A DNA stretch of 64,000 nt from Sphaerosporella brunnea (Eukaryota > Ascomycota > Pezizomycetes > Pezizales > Pyronemataceae). Location: contig VXIS01000172.1 in the NCBI GenBank assembly GCA_008704415.1, forward strand, positions 1 to 64,000, given 5' to 3'. The number at the start of each line of letters is the position of its first letter. Position 1 is the stretch's first letter. This document shows positions 22,210 through 33,097 of this stretch, piece by piece. The notes below the pieces were generated by a model. The model saw only the letters and a list, made by a program, of their open reading frames with translations, was not told where the DNA came from and ran no database searches. Both the position numbers and the translations under genes were made by a program.

Positions 22210-22937
22210 CTACGGATTGTGAAAAGCTTGGGCCAGCTGAATGGCACGGCCATGGCCAGCTGCCAACGCTACCACCTGCCAATATCTTGAGGGCGAACTT
22301 GGTCCGAGCACTGAGGTTCTTTCGCCATGACTTTGATCCATAATGCCGGCTGCTCCCAACTTCGTATTCCACTGGTACAACGACCCTCCAGCAGCAGCAA
22401 CTTGGGCACAATGGGAAGGCCGAACAAAAGGATGGTACAATCACGACAAGCGGGCGCCATCAGCGCATCTCGGACTCGGAAACGCAGTTGTCTCAGCGAT
22501 GCCGAGGCGGCGGCGAATCTCTCGGCGCAGCCTGACTTTAAAGGTCAGCGCAGTCGGATTGAGGAGATTGTCGAGGATGCGGGGGCACCTAGTAATGTTC
22601 TATCCTAAGCTCCACTGCGAACTTAACTGGATCGAATATTACTGGGGCGCATGCAAGCACTATGCCCGGAAGCGCACTGCAACTACACTCTGCCCGGTAT
22701 TTAACCCTTCCTCAGCAATGCAACAGTAGCTAACAGCCATCAGGTCTTATGGAGGCGGTCCCTGAAGCTCTGGCGTCTGTGAAGCCATCGCGCATTTTCA
22801 AGTATTGGCGACGAACTCAGCGTATTGTCCAGGCATATAGGGAAGGCGCCACCTTTGGAGACGAGGAGTACAGAGCGCGGGTCTATACCAGTCACCGGCG
22901 GGTCTCACAGCGAGAGCCAGGCGCAGATGGGCAATAG
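22210..22937 (+). pseudogene. DDE transposase relic
   Basis: Broken plus-strand frames contain FYPKLHCELNWIEYYWGACK at about 22605-22660. This matches the end-of-catalytic-core signature of Tc1/mariner/pogo-like transposases (PKxHxELNxIExxWG). A following frame (22749-22937) reads PSRIFKYWRRTQRIVQAYREG, typical of the C-terminal part of the same proteins. Frames are interrupted by several stops and shifts, and no intact ends were found. It is clearly inactive. Confidence 0.7.
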
Positions 22938-23024
22938 ATTGATTATTGGGGTCACGGTCCACCTGGCCCCAGCGTTCGCTCTGAACTTTGGTTCCCTTTG
23001 ACCACCATCTACACCGTGTCCGCT

Positions 23025-23083
23025 GCTTACTTTCCGACGAAAGTATCCGTGCGACAACTAGGTCTATAGCTACCTGCACCATA
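23025..23083 (+). repeat. dispersed repeat shared with 62877-62950
   Basis: The block GCTGCTTACTTTCCGACGAA followed by AGTATCCGTGCGAC and a segment containing ATAGCTACCTGCACCATA recurs in reverse orientation at 62877-62942. It abuts the MITE copy at 23091. Confidence 0.65.
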
Positions 23084-23090
23084 TGTGATA

Positions 23091-23153
23091 TGGATGTGGC
23101 AAAGTCACTGCGCTCTGTGGAGAAGTCACTTAGCCACATTGCCTTAGTACCGA
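23091..23153. repeat. MITE copy 2 of 3, internally deleted
   Basis: It contains GATGTGGCAAAGTCACTGCG and ends GCCACATTGCCTTAGTACCG. Compared with copies at 10465 and 32660, the GTGACTCAGCCTCC centre and the outer left end are missing. Confidence 0.7.
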
Positions 23154-26100
23154 ATCTCTACGGTATTTGTATAGCACTCACACCGCGGGCAGTAACCAAT
23201 CCGGCAACACAAATCGGCAACCCATCTCATGTGATTTCAGTCCATAGCGCGAGACGGCTCACAAAGTTTGGAGAGCATCCACAAGTCTCTCCTGAATGCG
23301 TTTCCATTTCATACGGATTAGCCGGCCCAACTGGGACGCGTTTACGACACAGAGATTGGAATTCCCTTGCGTTGGCCAGAGTGTTACGATCTCCTATACT
23401 GTCAAATAAGCGAAGCGTTCGAATAAACCATACCGCGCTGCAATTTTCAGCTCCAATGTCAGGATCTTGGCTCGTTGTATGGGAAACTGCAAAAGCCAAC
23501 TTGGGTTGAGTAGAGATATTCTTGGCCAGCACTTGAGATAGAAAAACACAGAAGCTGCCCGATGCGAACACGAAGTCCAATCGTGAGTTGATGAAGGGGG
23601 CGATGCATGAAAACGCCGGCTTAGGCTCCCCAGAAAAAAGAACTCCTCCATAAACACTGTTATTGCCACCGCACTGTCTGCTATCCGTAGTCACTAGAAA
23701 TTATGCATAGGACATCATTGCTGTACCGACGTTAAAACTCGGAAATGATAGATGCGCAAAACGAAACGTACCATCTGTGAACGGGTGCTTTTGCCACCTC
23801 CAGCACTCTGGTCAGGTGTTCCATTCCAACCAGCAAGCGTGCGTGCAGCCAACACGACATCCTGCATCTGCTTACCTGTTGGCTACGCGTTCGCCTCGGC
23901 GAGGGAACCGGGTGTACTTACCTGTCGGCCGTCTTGGGCACGTTTATCCAGGACTTCAATTGTGATTTGTTGTGCCTGCGTGTCTTCGAACTCCTTCACA
24001 CCTCATCCCTCTGTCACTGCAGATTCGAGCCGTTCTCCGGATCGTCAGGCCGCACGCCTTGATGAGCAACAATGCCAAGTTAGTCTCCCAGAGTTTTACG
24101 CCTCACCGTCTTTATACTTGAGCACAATAGAGACGCCGGACTAAAAAGCTTCATCGAAGATCTCCATCCCGTTTACGGTCCCTGAAGAGCGCCAATCCCT
24201 CGTGCTTGCCACTGAAGGCGCCAAGCTTGCGTCCGCGGGCAATCAGCTGTGTTTCAACCGCCTGCTGGTCTTGGTGATAACACGGGACGAGAATCAATGC
24301 GAAATCTGCCAAATGCCTTGGCTTCCCCAGAGGACAACGATTGCTGACTGAACCGAATGCCACGCTATCTCCTATGCGCAGTTACACGAAAGTTGGGAGG
24401 TAGTGGATACGGGCAGAGGGATCCGGGTGACACGTATTTCCTACCTACATGCTTCCGATACCGCTCGAACCACGTTCAGAAGCTTGCGAATTCCCCATAG
24501 CAGGTGAAAGTTTGGGATGGCCCGGGGAAACCCGAAGGGACAAAAGAGATACGTCTATACACACGCATTCGCCAGCAGTTTCAAGCGTGGGTGGGACGGC
24601 AGGCTTGTCTGTAACACAGCCGCTCAATCTCGAGGCAGGCATTCCTTCGCTTCCAAGGTTTGGATAGGCTCGGCAAGACGCAAAACGGCGGTACACACGT
24701 ACCTTAAGCCAAGCCAGTATTCACCTTTGCTCGGTACTTTGAAAGATGTGTCCTGCGCCCACCTGTTCCTGCCAGCGGCATTTGAACCACGTTAGCACGC
24801 TCCTGAAAATACGCCTCGAGCATCAGTTTTCGGCTTCGGCGTTCGAGCCCGGATCTGGAATACCCCACATCTGCGGACACCGGTACTGAGCGGAATCCAA
24901 ACTGGCCGGTACGTGGGAGCGTTCACGGCCTCGTCGCTCGGGAGCACCGCATGGATGGGATGCGGGCTGTAAGCGCACACATGCCGCGTCGCACGAAAAC
25001 CACAGTCCGCAAGGAGCGGCCCGCTCAGCGATCTGCCGGGTTTTGGCTTATGCCGTGCAGATTGCAGCTGCGACTTCCCCGCTGCGATGGATCTGGGCTG
25101 CACCAGAGCCTCAGCCGCACGCAGGGCAGAGACAGCCCTCTCAGCGTGATTGTCGCGCCGACGCTTTTCGCGATGAATCTGTCAGACTCGCTGCATTTTT
25201 TTATATTTTTTTTGTTTTGGCCAGCCCTGCTTTTACTGGCCGCCTGTGCCTCCCGAACAAGGCTGGCCTTTTCCGCGCTCCCATATACCACCGCGCCAGC
25301 CGTCAGGAACCCAACGAATCCAGCACGTGAACAGTCTGTATCCAACGGTGCCTCCAACGAAAGGCAGTCCCATCGAATGGCTGAAGCGAAGTGATTGCAT
25401 TCATCGAGGAGACGATTACCACACCATCTCATACGTCGAGCGGACTATCGGTAGTTAAGCTCACACCGGTATATCTACGTAGGTACGGCAGCGCCGGAAA
25501 CCTCCACATATCGCAGTTGTGTAGCAGTCGCTTGCTGCAGGGAAAAAGTACATATATATATTAGATGAGCCTAAATTTAACGTTCCAGGGCTCTGACGGT
25601 CCCCGCAGTGATATGTGTAATCCACGCCCAACAGCGGCTGCGTCCCCGAACGCGGCCCGAAGCGGCTGACGTTTGTTGTTGAAACTTTCATATAATTTGT
25701 GGCGAACACCGCGCATGGCCGGCCTTTGTTTTCCAGCCCCGGCTTCTTGCCACTGTCTGTTCCTTGAGCTTATGAGGTTGGAACAAGCGTACTTTTTGCA
25801 TTCCAAGAAAACCGTAGTCTAGACGTCATTAGCGCCGCCGCTACGCCTCTGCAAAACTCGAGCCACAGGTGCACGTGGGAGGGACCACACGTGCTGTCGA
25901 CTATCACCGCAACAGGCTGGTCGACGATCCTTGGCAACAAAAAAGTGAGGGAAAGGGTTGCATAGCTGCCATCTGTTTTGAGCCAGCCAAACGCTACCGA
26001 AGATCAATGCTCACCAAGCAGAAACCCTACAGCTTGGGTGTATTCCGATGCCCCTGCATGATTCTGTGTTTGCCGCTGCCGGGAGGACACTTGAGAAGCT

Positions 26101-26375
26101 CTCATGTATTGCGGCGTCAACCTTGTGCTAGGACGGCCAGTTTTACCAAAGCCAATCGCTTCGGTGTACCCTTTTCTGACAGCTGTAGCTTGGATCGTTC
26201 CGCAGCTGGGTAGGAAGCGAACAGGCGTATTCCGCAGAACAGCTGCCGACATATGCTTGTCAACACGATGACAGGAACTCCTTTCGACGCAGATGCCGGC
26301 AGGCGCAGTCCAGCATGAGAACCAAACCACGGCCCAAGAGAATCCACAATGCGCCCATAGGCAAAAGAATGCGGC

Positions 26376-26382
26376 TATAAAA
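26376..26382 (+). promoter_or_regulatory. TATA box of the hydrophobin-like gene
   Basis: TATAAAA lies in GCGGCTATAAAACCCC, 121 bp before the ATG at 26503. A pyrimidine-rich CT/CA leader follows, as is common for highly expressed fungal genes. Confidence 0.6.
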
Positions 26383-26502
26383 CCCCTCCTCCCCTTCACT
26401 GAACACTCCCACTCCAGCAACCCCCGCAGCAGCATCCAATCCAGCACGCACTACAGCCGCTTCTCTTCCTACCTCCACACCCCATCAAGCCAAACCCGCA
26501 CA

Positions 26503-26800
26503 ATGAAGTTCAGCTCCGCGCTCGTGGTGCTTACTGCCGCCGTCGCCGTGGCGGCGCCCGCCCCCACCGGCGGAAGCTGCAACAGCGGCAAGGTAATCGC
26601 CTGCTGCCAGTCGGGCCTTCTCGGCGTCCTTACTTGCCTGGTGGGCAGTGAGTCCCCCTTTCCTCCCATCCGTCTTGTCGGCCAAAACCGTTTCTCTGAC
26701 GTGATGCGCCCCCGCAGTTTGCAGCCTCGGCGGCAGCACCGTGTGCTGCGATCTCGACCAGCAAGGCCTCATCAACATTGGTACCTGCGTCGCGCTCTAA
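26503..26800 (+). CDS. hydrophobin-like small secreted protein (75 aa, 2 exons)
   Basis: Exons 26503-26647 and 26718-26800 join in phase across a 70-nt intron (GTGAGT to CGCAG). The first about 18 residues (MKFSSALVVLTAAVAVAA) form a signal peptide. The mature part has exactly eight Cys in the hydrophobin order C-CC-C-C-CC-C, with spacings 7, 9, 4, 7 and 12. The C-terminal stretch GLINIGTC resembles the GL(I/V)NIGC motif typical of class I hydrophobins. At 75 residues, with only nine and four residues between central cysteines, it is much shorter than standard class I or II proteins. Hydrophobins self-assemble on hyphal and spore surfaces. Family membership is inferred from the Cys pattern and C-terminal motif. 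Confidence 0.8.
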
Positions 26801-28557
26801 GAGATACACGTGGTGGGCGGGGGGGGGCGGGGGTTTACCAGCTGGCTGGAGAACTGGGATATTTCTTTTCGATTTTTTTTTATTTTTTTTTGGGGGGGGG
26901 GGGTTTGTTGCCGGGGATCTCGCCACCGTTGCTGCAGACGCGGGGAGGGAGAGAGCCAGCACGGGGAATTCTCCAAGCAAGGGGGTTTTTATTTTATTTT
27001 CGGGAAATGCAACATTGCAATGCACCAAGGATTGGAATCCTTACATGTCTACGCGTGCTGGTCCAGAGCAAAAAAAAAAAACAAAAAAAAACAGAGAGAT
27101 CAAAGAACTTGTCAATGAACATGGGCGGACGTCCAGGGCTGAGGCAAGGTCCCTATCACCCTGGTTCCGCCTGCAATAACCAAACGAAGAATCCCCACCA
27201 CAGTCCGTAAGCATACTTAGGGTTTGTTCAGACCGCCAGCAAGGCACGGTTGCTGGTGTTATGGAATTGGTTGGGCTGCTAGCTAAACGTCCGGTGGAGC
27301 AGAAAGGGAAAGGGAAAGGATGCGTCCTATGGGGCAGACAGCTGTTTGTACCAATTTATATATTGTCTTCATATAGCAAGGTCTAGCGCCGGCGACCATC
27401 GCATTCATAGTCGAGTGCCATACTGTGATGCTATGTACAATGCCACAAACATTTGCACCCTCGAGTCTTCGGGTGGAGTTCAAGGCAAGAGCAAGAAAAA
27501 CACCCTCCATTCTGTGATTTTGTTGTGATAGTCAGCGGGGTGGGTGCACTCGCACCTCAGTTCACAAGTCGAGTGACATCGAGTGACATCTGGTGACACC
27601 AGGCCAATATCCGCACTTGAACACTCTAGATTTATATCTACGCTTTACATAACTCCAGCATTACGCACAGCTCCACTACCGTTGTAAGGGTGCGGGTATG
27701 TGCCCTGATCATACAATCCACGAAAACAGACGTCCCAAAGGGATGGCGAAGGAACGCCTCGCCCCACGGATGGCAAGATTGATCTCAAGGTTTACTCCAC
27801 AAAAACGCCGATGGATTCCGGGCCGTGCAGCTGGCCGGGTTCAATGTTCACACAGGGCTTCGCATTTGGTTCTGTATTGTGCCCAGCTCTTCGGCGGGTA
27901 CGTACCCGGCAACATCCCGACGATCCATCAGGGAAGCTAAGTTCGAGCTGAGCCGGGAATTTACAACCCGGTGCCGGTGCGGCGTCGAACGCGTGGTTAT
28001 CCCCTGGACCGTAAGTGATTCCGGTCACAAACGACTAGTTTGAAAACAGAGCGCAACCGCCAAATAAACATGAAAAGGAAAGGCCGGAAAGGTCATAGAA
28101 TCAAACCATAGGGTAGATTACACTGTTGGGAATCCTTTCTAGTATAATTTGAAGCAGTGGAGGCAAGGTGGTTGAGATAATGGTGGCTCTGGAGGTGCGC
28201 TCCCCCACCACGCGCCCTAGAAGCCTGCTGTGAAAGCAATAACGCCCAGATCTTTCTATAAATCAGGTATCCTCTCAAAGCATCTCGAAACTTCATCCAG
28301 TTCTAATTGCAGGCCATATTGACCACAGGACCGGCAGGTTCATTGCTTAAGGGGGCACTTTTGGGGTGCCTCCAGCCAAATTTAAACCCCTGCTCCCTAC
28401 ATCCTATACACTGGAGACAGAGTTTGCAAGACACAATCCGATAATTCAGGCACGACAGAATATGTCGGGATGTGCGTAGGTGCTTGTTTGTAAGGAGATA
28501 ACAATGGAAGCGCTTTGAGTACTGCAGCGATTGTTGCCCTCAATCCCCACTATTGCA
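26801..28557. other. gene-free interval
   Basis: It holds G-, T- and A-runs at 26818-26910 and 27070-27090, probably the 3' UTR region of the hydrophobin-like gene and beyond. Short repeats of CGAGTGACATC appear at 27570-27590. No gene is supported. Confidence 0.5.
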
Positions 28558-29073
28558 ATGGGTATAACGGTCAGCACAAAACGAAGTATTCTGAATAGCA
28601 TTCTAGCCATTTTACAAGGTATCCACAATCTTCTGGGCCCTCATATGCTGGGTTTCCATTTCGCTCCATCCAGCCATTTAGCTTCAAACGATCCACAAGC
28701 ACCAATAAAGGGGGCAACAGGTAACTCTACGACAGCAAAACCTAAAAGGGACAGTGTAAGCTTGTTATGGAGGACGATTAGGGCTACTGTTGAGATATTT
28801 TGGAGAGGCTACAGCTCAGTGGCCATCTTCTACCGTAGCAGTTTCCTTCACCCATTCTTGGTTTTTGCAGCGCCGCTTGATGGTCGATCGACTAGAATCT
28901 TTCTCTTGATTCTTATCCCAATAGGGCAAAAGAAAACATATACTGTGGGGTTGGTCGTGAAGGTATTGACTGAGGTGCCGGAGCTGCTTATTTCACTGGG
29001 TCCTCACATTCTTTATGCAACAATCATTACATCTTGGTACGTGGTTAGATTACCCGAGAAAACGGGTGAGTAA
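28558..29073 (+). CDS. hypothetical membrane-like protein (171 aa), doubtful
   Basis: A single ATG-initiated frame. It has three or four hydrophobic stretches, around SILNSILAILQGI, FLVFAAPL, IFLLILIPIG and LISLGPHILYATIITSW, separated by a polar Lys/Ser/Thr-rich part. The downstream sequence (AAACGGGTGAGTAAG near 29062) contains a splice-donor-like GTGAGT, so the true gene might continue. No family is recognised. The length and hydrophobic periodicity favour coding slightly over chance. Confidence 0.35.
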   Translation: MGITVSTKRSILNSILAILQGIHNLLGPHMLGFHFAPSSHLASNDPQAPIKGATGNSTTAKPKRDSVSLLWRTIRATVEIFWRGYSSVAIFYRSSFLHPFLVFAAPLDGRSTRIFLLILIPIGQKKTYTVGLVVKVLTEVPELLISLGPHILYATIITSWYVVRLPEKTGE

Positions 29074-29597
29074 GAAAGTACTCCCGAATATGGTTATGCA
29101 AACAGGAGCAAGATAGAAAGCATGCTGCGTGGTAGCATCTAAACGGTACTGGGGAGCATCGGAAATGAGAGCTTCTCTTGTGAGAACCGGCCTACATATT
29201 TTAGACTACGACAACAGGTATGTGTGACAGGATCTCTCGAGTACATGTGCCTGCAGGACCGGCAGGGGCAGCAATTGGACGGTAAGCGAGTATATTTGCT
29301 TTTTGGGCATTTCCCCGAATCCCCTGCAATCACAGCGGGCGTCATCGGGGGTGTTTTACTTGGCGGATCGGGTGTGTTCTCCATCGACGCTGCTGCCGTG
29401 GACGAAAAGAACAGGGCCTGGAGATAATGGCTACGCGAGGCGCGGTGTATTACCTTACAGCAGACCCCCTCCCTTTTGTCTTAATTACATATTCACACCC
29501 GCCTACAAAGCAACGTTCCAACACCTGGCTCACGAACTCAAAATAAGAAAAAGGAAAAGCCACTGCGGGATCCTCCTGTGCACAAACGACAAATAAA
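29074..29597. other. intergenic
   Basis: A short open frame at 29224-29427 has no support. Nothing else is seen before the 5S gene. Confidence 0.4.
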
Positions 29598-29716
29598 AAC
29601 TACAGTACGAGGGATTCCCGTGTGGTCACCCACCATAGTACTAACCTCGCGATACATTGCTTAACTAGGGCTGAGCGGACGGGAAGCCGTGGTTTCAATG
29701 TTCTATGACCGTAGCT
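29598..29716 (-). rRNA. 5S ribosomal RNA
   Basis: The reverse strand reads AGCTACGGTCATAGAAC through the conserved CCCGTCCGCTCAGCCCTAGT and GGTTAGTACTATGGTGGGTG to CGTACTGTAGTT. The ends pair (AGCTAC/GTAGTT). Length is 119 nt, and a T-rich tract follows on that strand (TTTTATTT) as Pol III terminator. It differs from the 34047 and 45412 copies at only two or so positions. Confidence 0.95.
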
Positions 29717-31949
29717 GTACAATCACGGATTTGTGCAATCCTCACTAAATTTGTGCGCTCTGAGTAACAATCAGTGCGTGACAGGGCCCGGCCCGACCTT
29801 TAGATTTTAGTCTGGCTTAGAACGCCCGGTCTGGCGAGCAATGCCGCAGTTAACTGTGTTGACCTGTGGCCCAGGATAATTGAACCATGGTGGCGACAAC
29901 GGGTACCGAGAAAACCCGGAGCGAAGAACAAGACTCCGTTAACCACGCCTCCACAAAATGCAAGACCCCCGAAACTACCAAAGACCTACACCTACGGTCC
30001 TACCGCATCGTTCAATACCCATATCCACCGGTCGGAACGCCCACCGGCATAATGGCTGGTCTCGGAAAGAATGTTGAGGACACATCAAGTTAGGCGGAAT
30101 CATTTGGACTGTTTGGGTTACTCCGACGCCTGTCATATACACTATATGTCAGCAACAGCAATAAATTTCGAGGCCCGGGACTCGCTTATCCGGATGCAGA
30201 TATACTAGTAACATTACAGACACCAGGGGTAACACGTGTAGGCGCTTCACAGCGAACAAATGATGATGTGACCTTGTTGCGCTCAGAGCTGTAGAATTGT
30301 GAGAAAGTGTGAAATTTTTGTGGACTTCCGTTGTCATTCTCCCCTCCAAATCGTACTATCTGCCGTAAGTCAACCCCATGGGCCACCAGAAATCCGGCAA
30401 AGTCGCCCCGCAACGTGAGTCTGTAAACTCAGCCCATGAGAAAAAGGGTCGCAGCCGCTATTCAAGCTATTCAAGGGCACCCAAACCCTAAGCCCAAGCT
30501 CATCGCCAGTGTGGGGTGGCGGTGCGAGGGGGGAGCAAAAGCTCGGGAACAGTGGCCTATATGCCCACAATTGCCCCCTCAGTGCTCTGGTATCTGCTCC
30601 CTCGTACTCTAGCACTCATCCCCCTCTCGCTCTTGCAGTTATCCTCTAACGACTGTAACAGTCATATGGGTCCTGGTCCAAAATAGCTAATCCTCTCACA
30701 CAAAACCATGTCAGCCAGGGGGCTTTAGGCGGCAGGGAAAGCAGAAGCTATCGGCATGGCAGCCATGTAAGCAATGGGGGTGAGGGGAGGATGGCCGCGG
30801 GGGGCGAAAGCAATCGGTCCCTCATCATGCGATATCACCCGGCCAACAACTACAGTCGCTTTTGATTTTTTTTTCATTTCCGTGTTTGGGACATCAGCTA
30901 TAGGAAGCGCTCAGTTAATAGTCTCATAATTGATGCTCAAAAACCTCCTGGTCGCGAGAAAGACCCGGTGTGGGCGTGGGTAATTACTACGTCGTGGTAA
31001 TTACTACGTCGTGGTAATTACTACGTCGTGAGTAACTTCGCGGTTAGGTTTCACCGGGGCTCCTGGTCAGCCTTAACTATCAATCAACCTGCCAACAACA
31101 CCGTCACTATGGTCGCTGCATGCACATGGCTCATGAAGTCTCCACCGCAAAGTGCTTCCAAATCGCCGATGAGATGCTTAGATATACCCCGATCGGCCCG
31201 AGCGTCTTGCCAAGGGATATCCTCAGGCCAAGTACGATCGGAACACTTTCTATACCGATGGCCGTGAGAGATTCACGGACTACCCTACTTACCAGATGGC
31301 GAAGCCGTAGGGGAGAGGTGGCAGCGGTTTTGAGTGTGCTGTTCTTTTGGCATAGCTTGCTTGTAAAAAAATACCTACATAAATTAGATTTCTCATGAGG
31401 GTAATGCCCTTTCTAGCGCAGTTTGAGTTTACAACCTGTAGAAAGTGTCTGTAGGCGATGATGTAGTTAACTAATCCATGCGACAAAAGTTTGTGTGCGC
31501 TTTCACACGACATTCTGTTTCACAGTCGTGAGCGCCACTGCAGCTTCCAAAACCATGCGCGAAACTCATATATCAACAAAATCCAATATACCGCACACAC
31601 GGATCTGAGGGCTAGGGATCAAAACTACGTAGGCGCACCACAACACCGATGGTGTTCTGGTTGATAATTTGGAGCATGCGATTGAGAAGCGTCGTGAAGA
31701 TGACCCCGGGTGAGCGCTAGGAAAGAAGAGAAAAAATATTTTCGTTAAGATCAAGAAGCCCGGGGAAAGGCCATCGGGTTTGCGGCCAGCGGGCGGGTTC
31801 TTTCACATACGATGCTCAGAACCTCTAGGCAGCTATTTACAGCCAATCGATCGAGACCAGCCCTTGCCGCCGGCAATTCCCCCCTACCCACTATCAATTT
31901 CCATCTGTTTCTAGAAGTTTGAAGTTTGAATCCTACTATTGTATAGATA
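29717..31949. other. gene-free interval
   Basis: No supported gene. It contains the 17-bp tandem repeat at 30980-31030. Frames at 29887-30093, 31120-31398 and elsewhere lack motifs. Confidence 0.5.
30980..31030 (+). repeat. three perfect tandem copies of a 17-bp unit
   Basis: The unit GTAATTACTACGTCGTG is repeated exactly three times (30980-30996, 30997-31013, 31014-31030). Each unit contains the palindromes TAATTA and ACGT. Confidence 0.95.
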
Positions 31950-32116
31950 AACAGCCAGTAACCTTGGCGCTAAAACAGGCCTTTCTATTTGAACGTACAG
32001 CTGTATGCGGTTGCGGTTGCGTTCTCTGAACGTTGGAAATGACAGGTGTACAACTAGCAATACCAACGAACAACTGGTACGAGGTAGCAGGACCCCTCCA
32101 ACAGATAAATAGGCAG

Positions 32117-32329
32117 CTAAGCACACTCCCCTGGTAACCGATACCCCCACGAGGGCGTCAAGTCGGCGATCTTAGAAGAAATCACATCCCACCACCAGAT
32201 CTCCCCACCACCAGATTCCCTGCGGTTCAGAAGTCTGCGCGCACGACCATGTCTGCGGACTCCACACAAACCGCATATCCTACCCCCAATATTATCGGCA
32301 CCGCAGCTGCCACATTCCCACGGATCCGT
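32117..32329 (-). pseudogene. RanBP2-type zinc-finger microprotein paralogue, start codon lost
   Basis: Aligned with the 58-residue gene at 44464-44640, the codon at the ATG position is ACG (32329-32327). The frame then stays open for 70 codons to TAG at 32117. The zinc-finger residues are intact (PWECGSCGADN then GRICGLC, matching W-x-C-x2-C-x3-N-x5-C-x2-C). The tail differs, extending through EIWWWDVISSKIADL to a later stop. No in-frame ATG lies upstream before a stop. It is either a pseudogene or is read from a non-AUG start. Preservation of the frame despite many substitutions is notable. Confidence 0.7.
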
Positions 32330-32437
32330 TCTTGGTTAGGCTTAAAATTTATTCGTGGAGTGTGTGCTGCTGTTTGTCGGTGTCGGTGTATTGCTTGTTG
32401 GGTTGTTGGGTGGGGTTTGTACGGGCGCTTGTTGTTG

Positions 32438-32445
32438 TTATATAA
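32438..32445 (-). promoter_or_regulatory. TATA box of the 32-kb module
   Basis: Palindromic TTATATAA lies at the position equivalent to 44324-44330 in the sister module, 109 bp upstream of the aligned start. Confidence 0.5.
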
Positions 32446-32659
32446 GCTGAGAACTGGTGCTCAATCTAAAGTCTTTGAACGTACAGCTGTCTGCAGTTGT
32501 ATTCTTTGAACGGTGGAAAATGACAGGTGTTCAGCTAGCAATACCAAAAATAACAGTTACGATGGGCAGGACTCTTCCAAAAGCTAAATGTATTTACAAC
32601 TATTGCCGTAACAATAGGTAGGTAGGCCAAACACGAGTGTTGGGGAATACCGTATCATC

Positions 32660-32753
32660 AGGTAATAAGGCAATGTGGCTAAGTGACTTTGTCAGGAGGC
32701 TGAGTGACTTCCCCACAGAGTGCAGTGACTTTGCCACATTGCCTTAGTACCGA
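32660..32753. repeat. MITE copy 3 of 3, reverse orientation
   Basis: It reads GGTAATAAGGCAATGTGGCT through GAGGCTGAGTGACTTCCCCA to TTGCCACATTGCCTTAGTAC. It is the reverse complement of the 10465-10558 copy with few differences. Confidence 0.75.
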
Positions 32754-33097
32754 ATACGGAAATTGTTTGGCTTTGGTCATCGGCTGGAATTGCGATATGG
32801 TGGCAGCTACGGTCAACCATAAGCTCCAAGCCCATATCTCCAGCCAATCATCTTCCGGAAAGAAGGAGAAAGACCGCCAACTGCCCGGTGCTCTTCTATG
32901 ATTTGGCGCTAAAACAACACTCTTCCAGAATGTTTGACCTGTTGTTTCTGCAACAGCTGTAAGTACCTACTGTAACAGAAAACCCCCGATTTAGCGCGGC
33001 ATGCTGTAATTTAAAAGCTGCTGATAAGGCGGAACATATGTGAATATTCACAATGCGCCTTGATTTTTCGATGCGCAGCGTAATGAATCTTTGAATA
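32754..33097. other. intergenic between two repeat elements
   Basis: A frame at 32896-33159 (-) lacks motifs. Nothing recognisable. Confidence 0.4.

Larger units (their letters stand above)
22941..26370. other. gene-poor interval
   Basis: It begins with a dispersed repeat (23025-23083) and a deleted MITE (23091-23153). From 23160 to 26370 several frames of 80-150 codons are open on both strands. They have biased composition, no splice-joined continuity and no motif I recognise. I do not call genes here. Confidence 0.45.
31950..32600 (-). repeat. inverted copy of the zinc-finger microprotein module (other copy 44155-44880)
   Basis: Read on the minus strand, this stretch has the same order as 44155-44880. 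First comes a promoter-leader block with TATATAA and the leader ACCCAACAACCCAACAAGCA. A RanBP2-type reading frame follows, then GATCGCCGACTTGA, then a second promoter-like block (TATTTATCTGTTGGAGG, ATTGCTAGTTGTACACCTGT). Similarity covers nearly the whole 650 bp with scattered substitutions and indels. Confidence 0.8.

Noticed and set aside
24951..25432. Overlapping 147- and 135-codon frames on opposite strands
   Set aside because: Neither has a recognisable motif, intron signals or domain-like hydrophobic pattern. Composition changes abruptly along the frame.
28558..29073. Assigning the hydrophobic ORF to a transporter family
   Set aside because: Hydrophobic stretches are too short and irregular, and no family signature is visible; kept only as a doubtful ORF.
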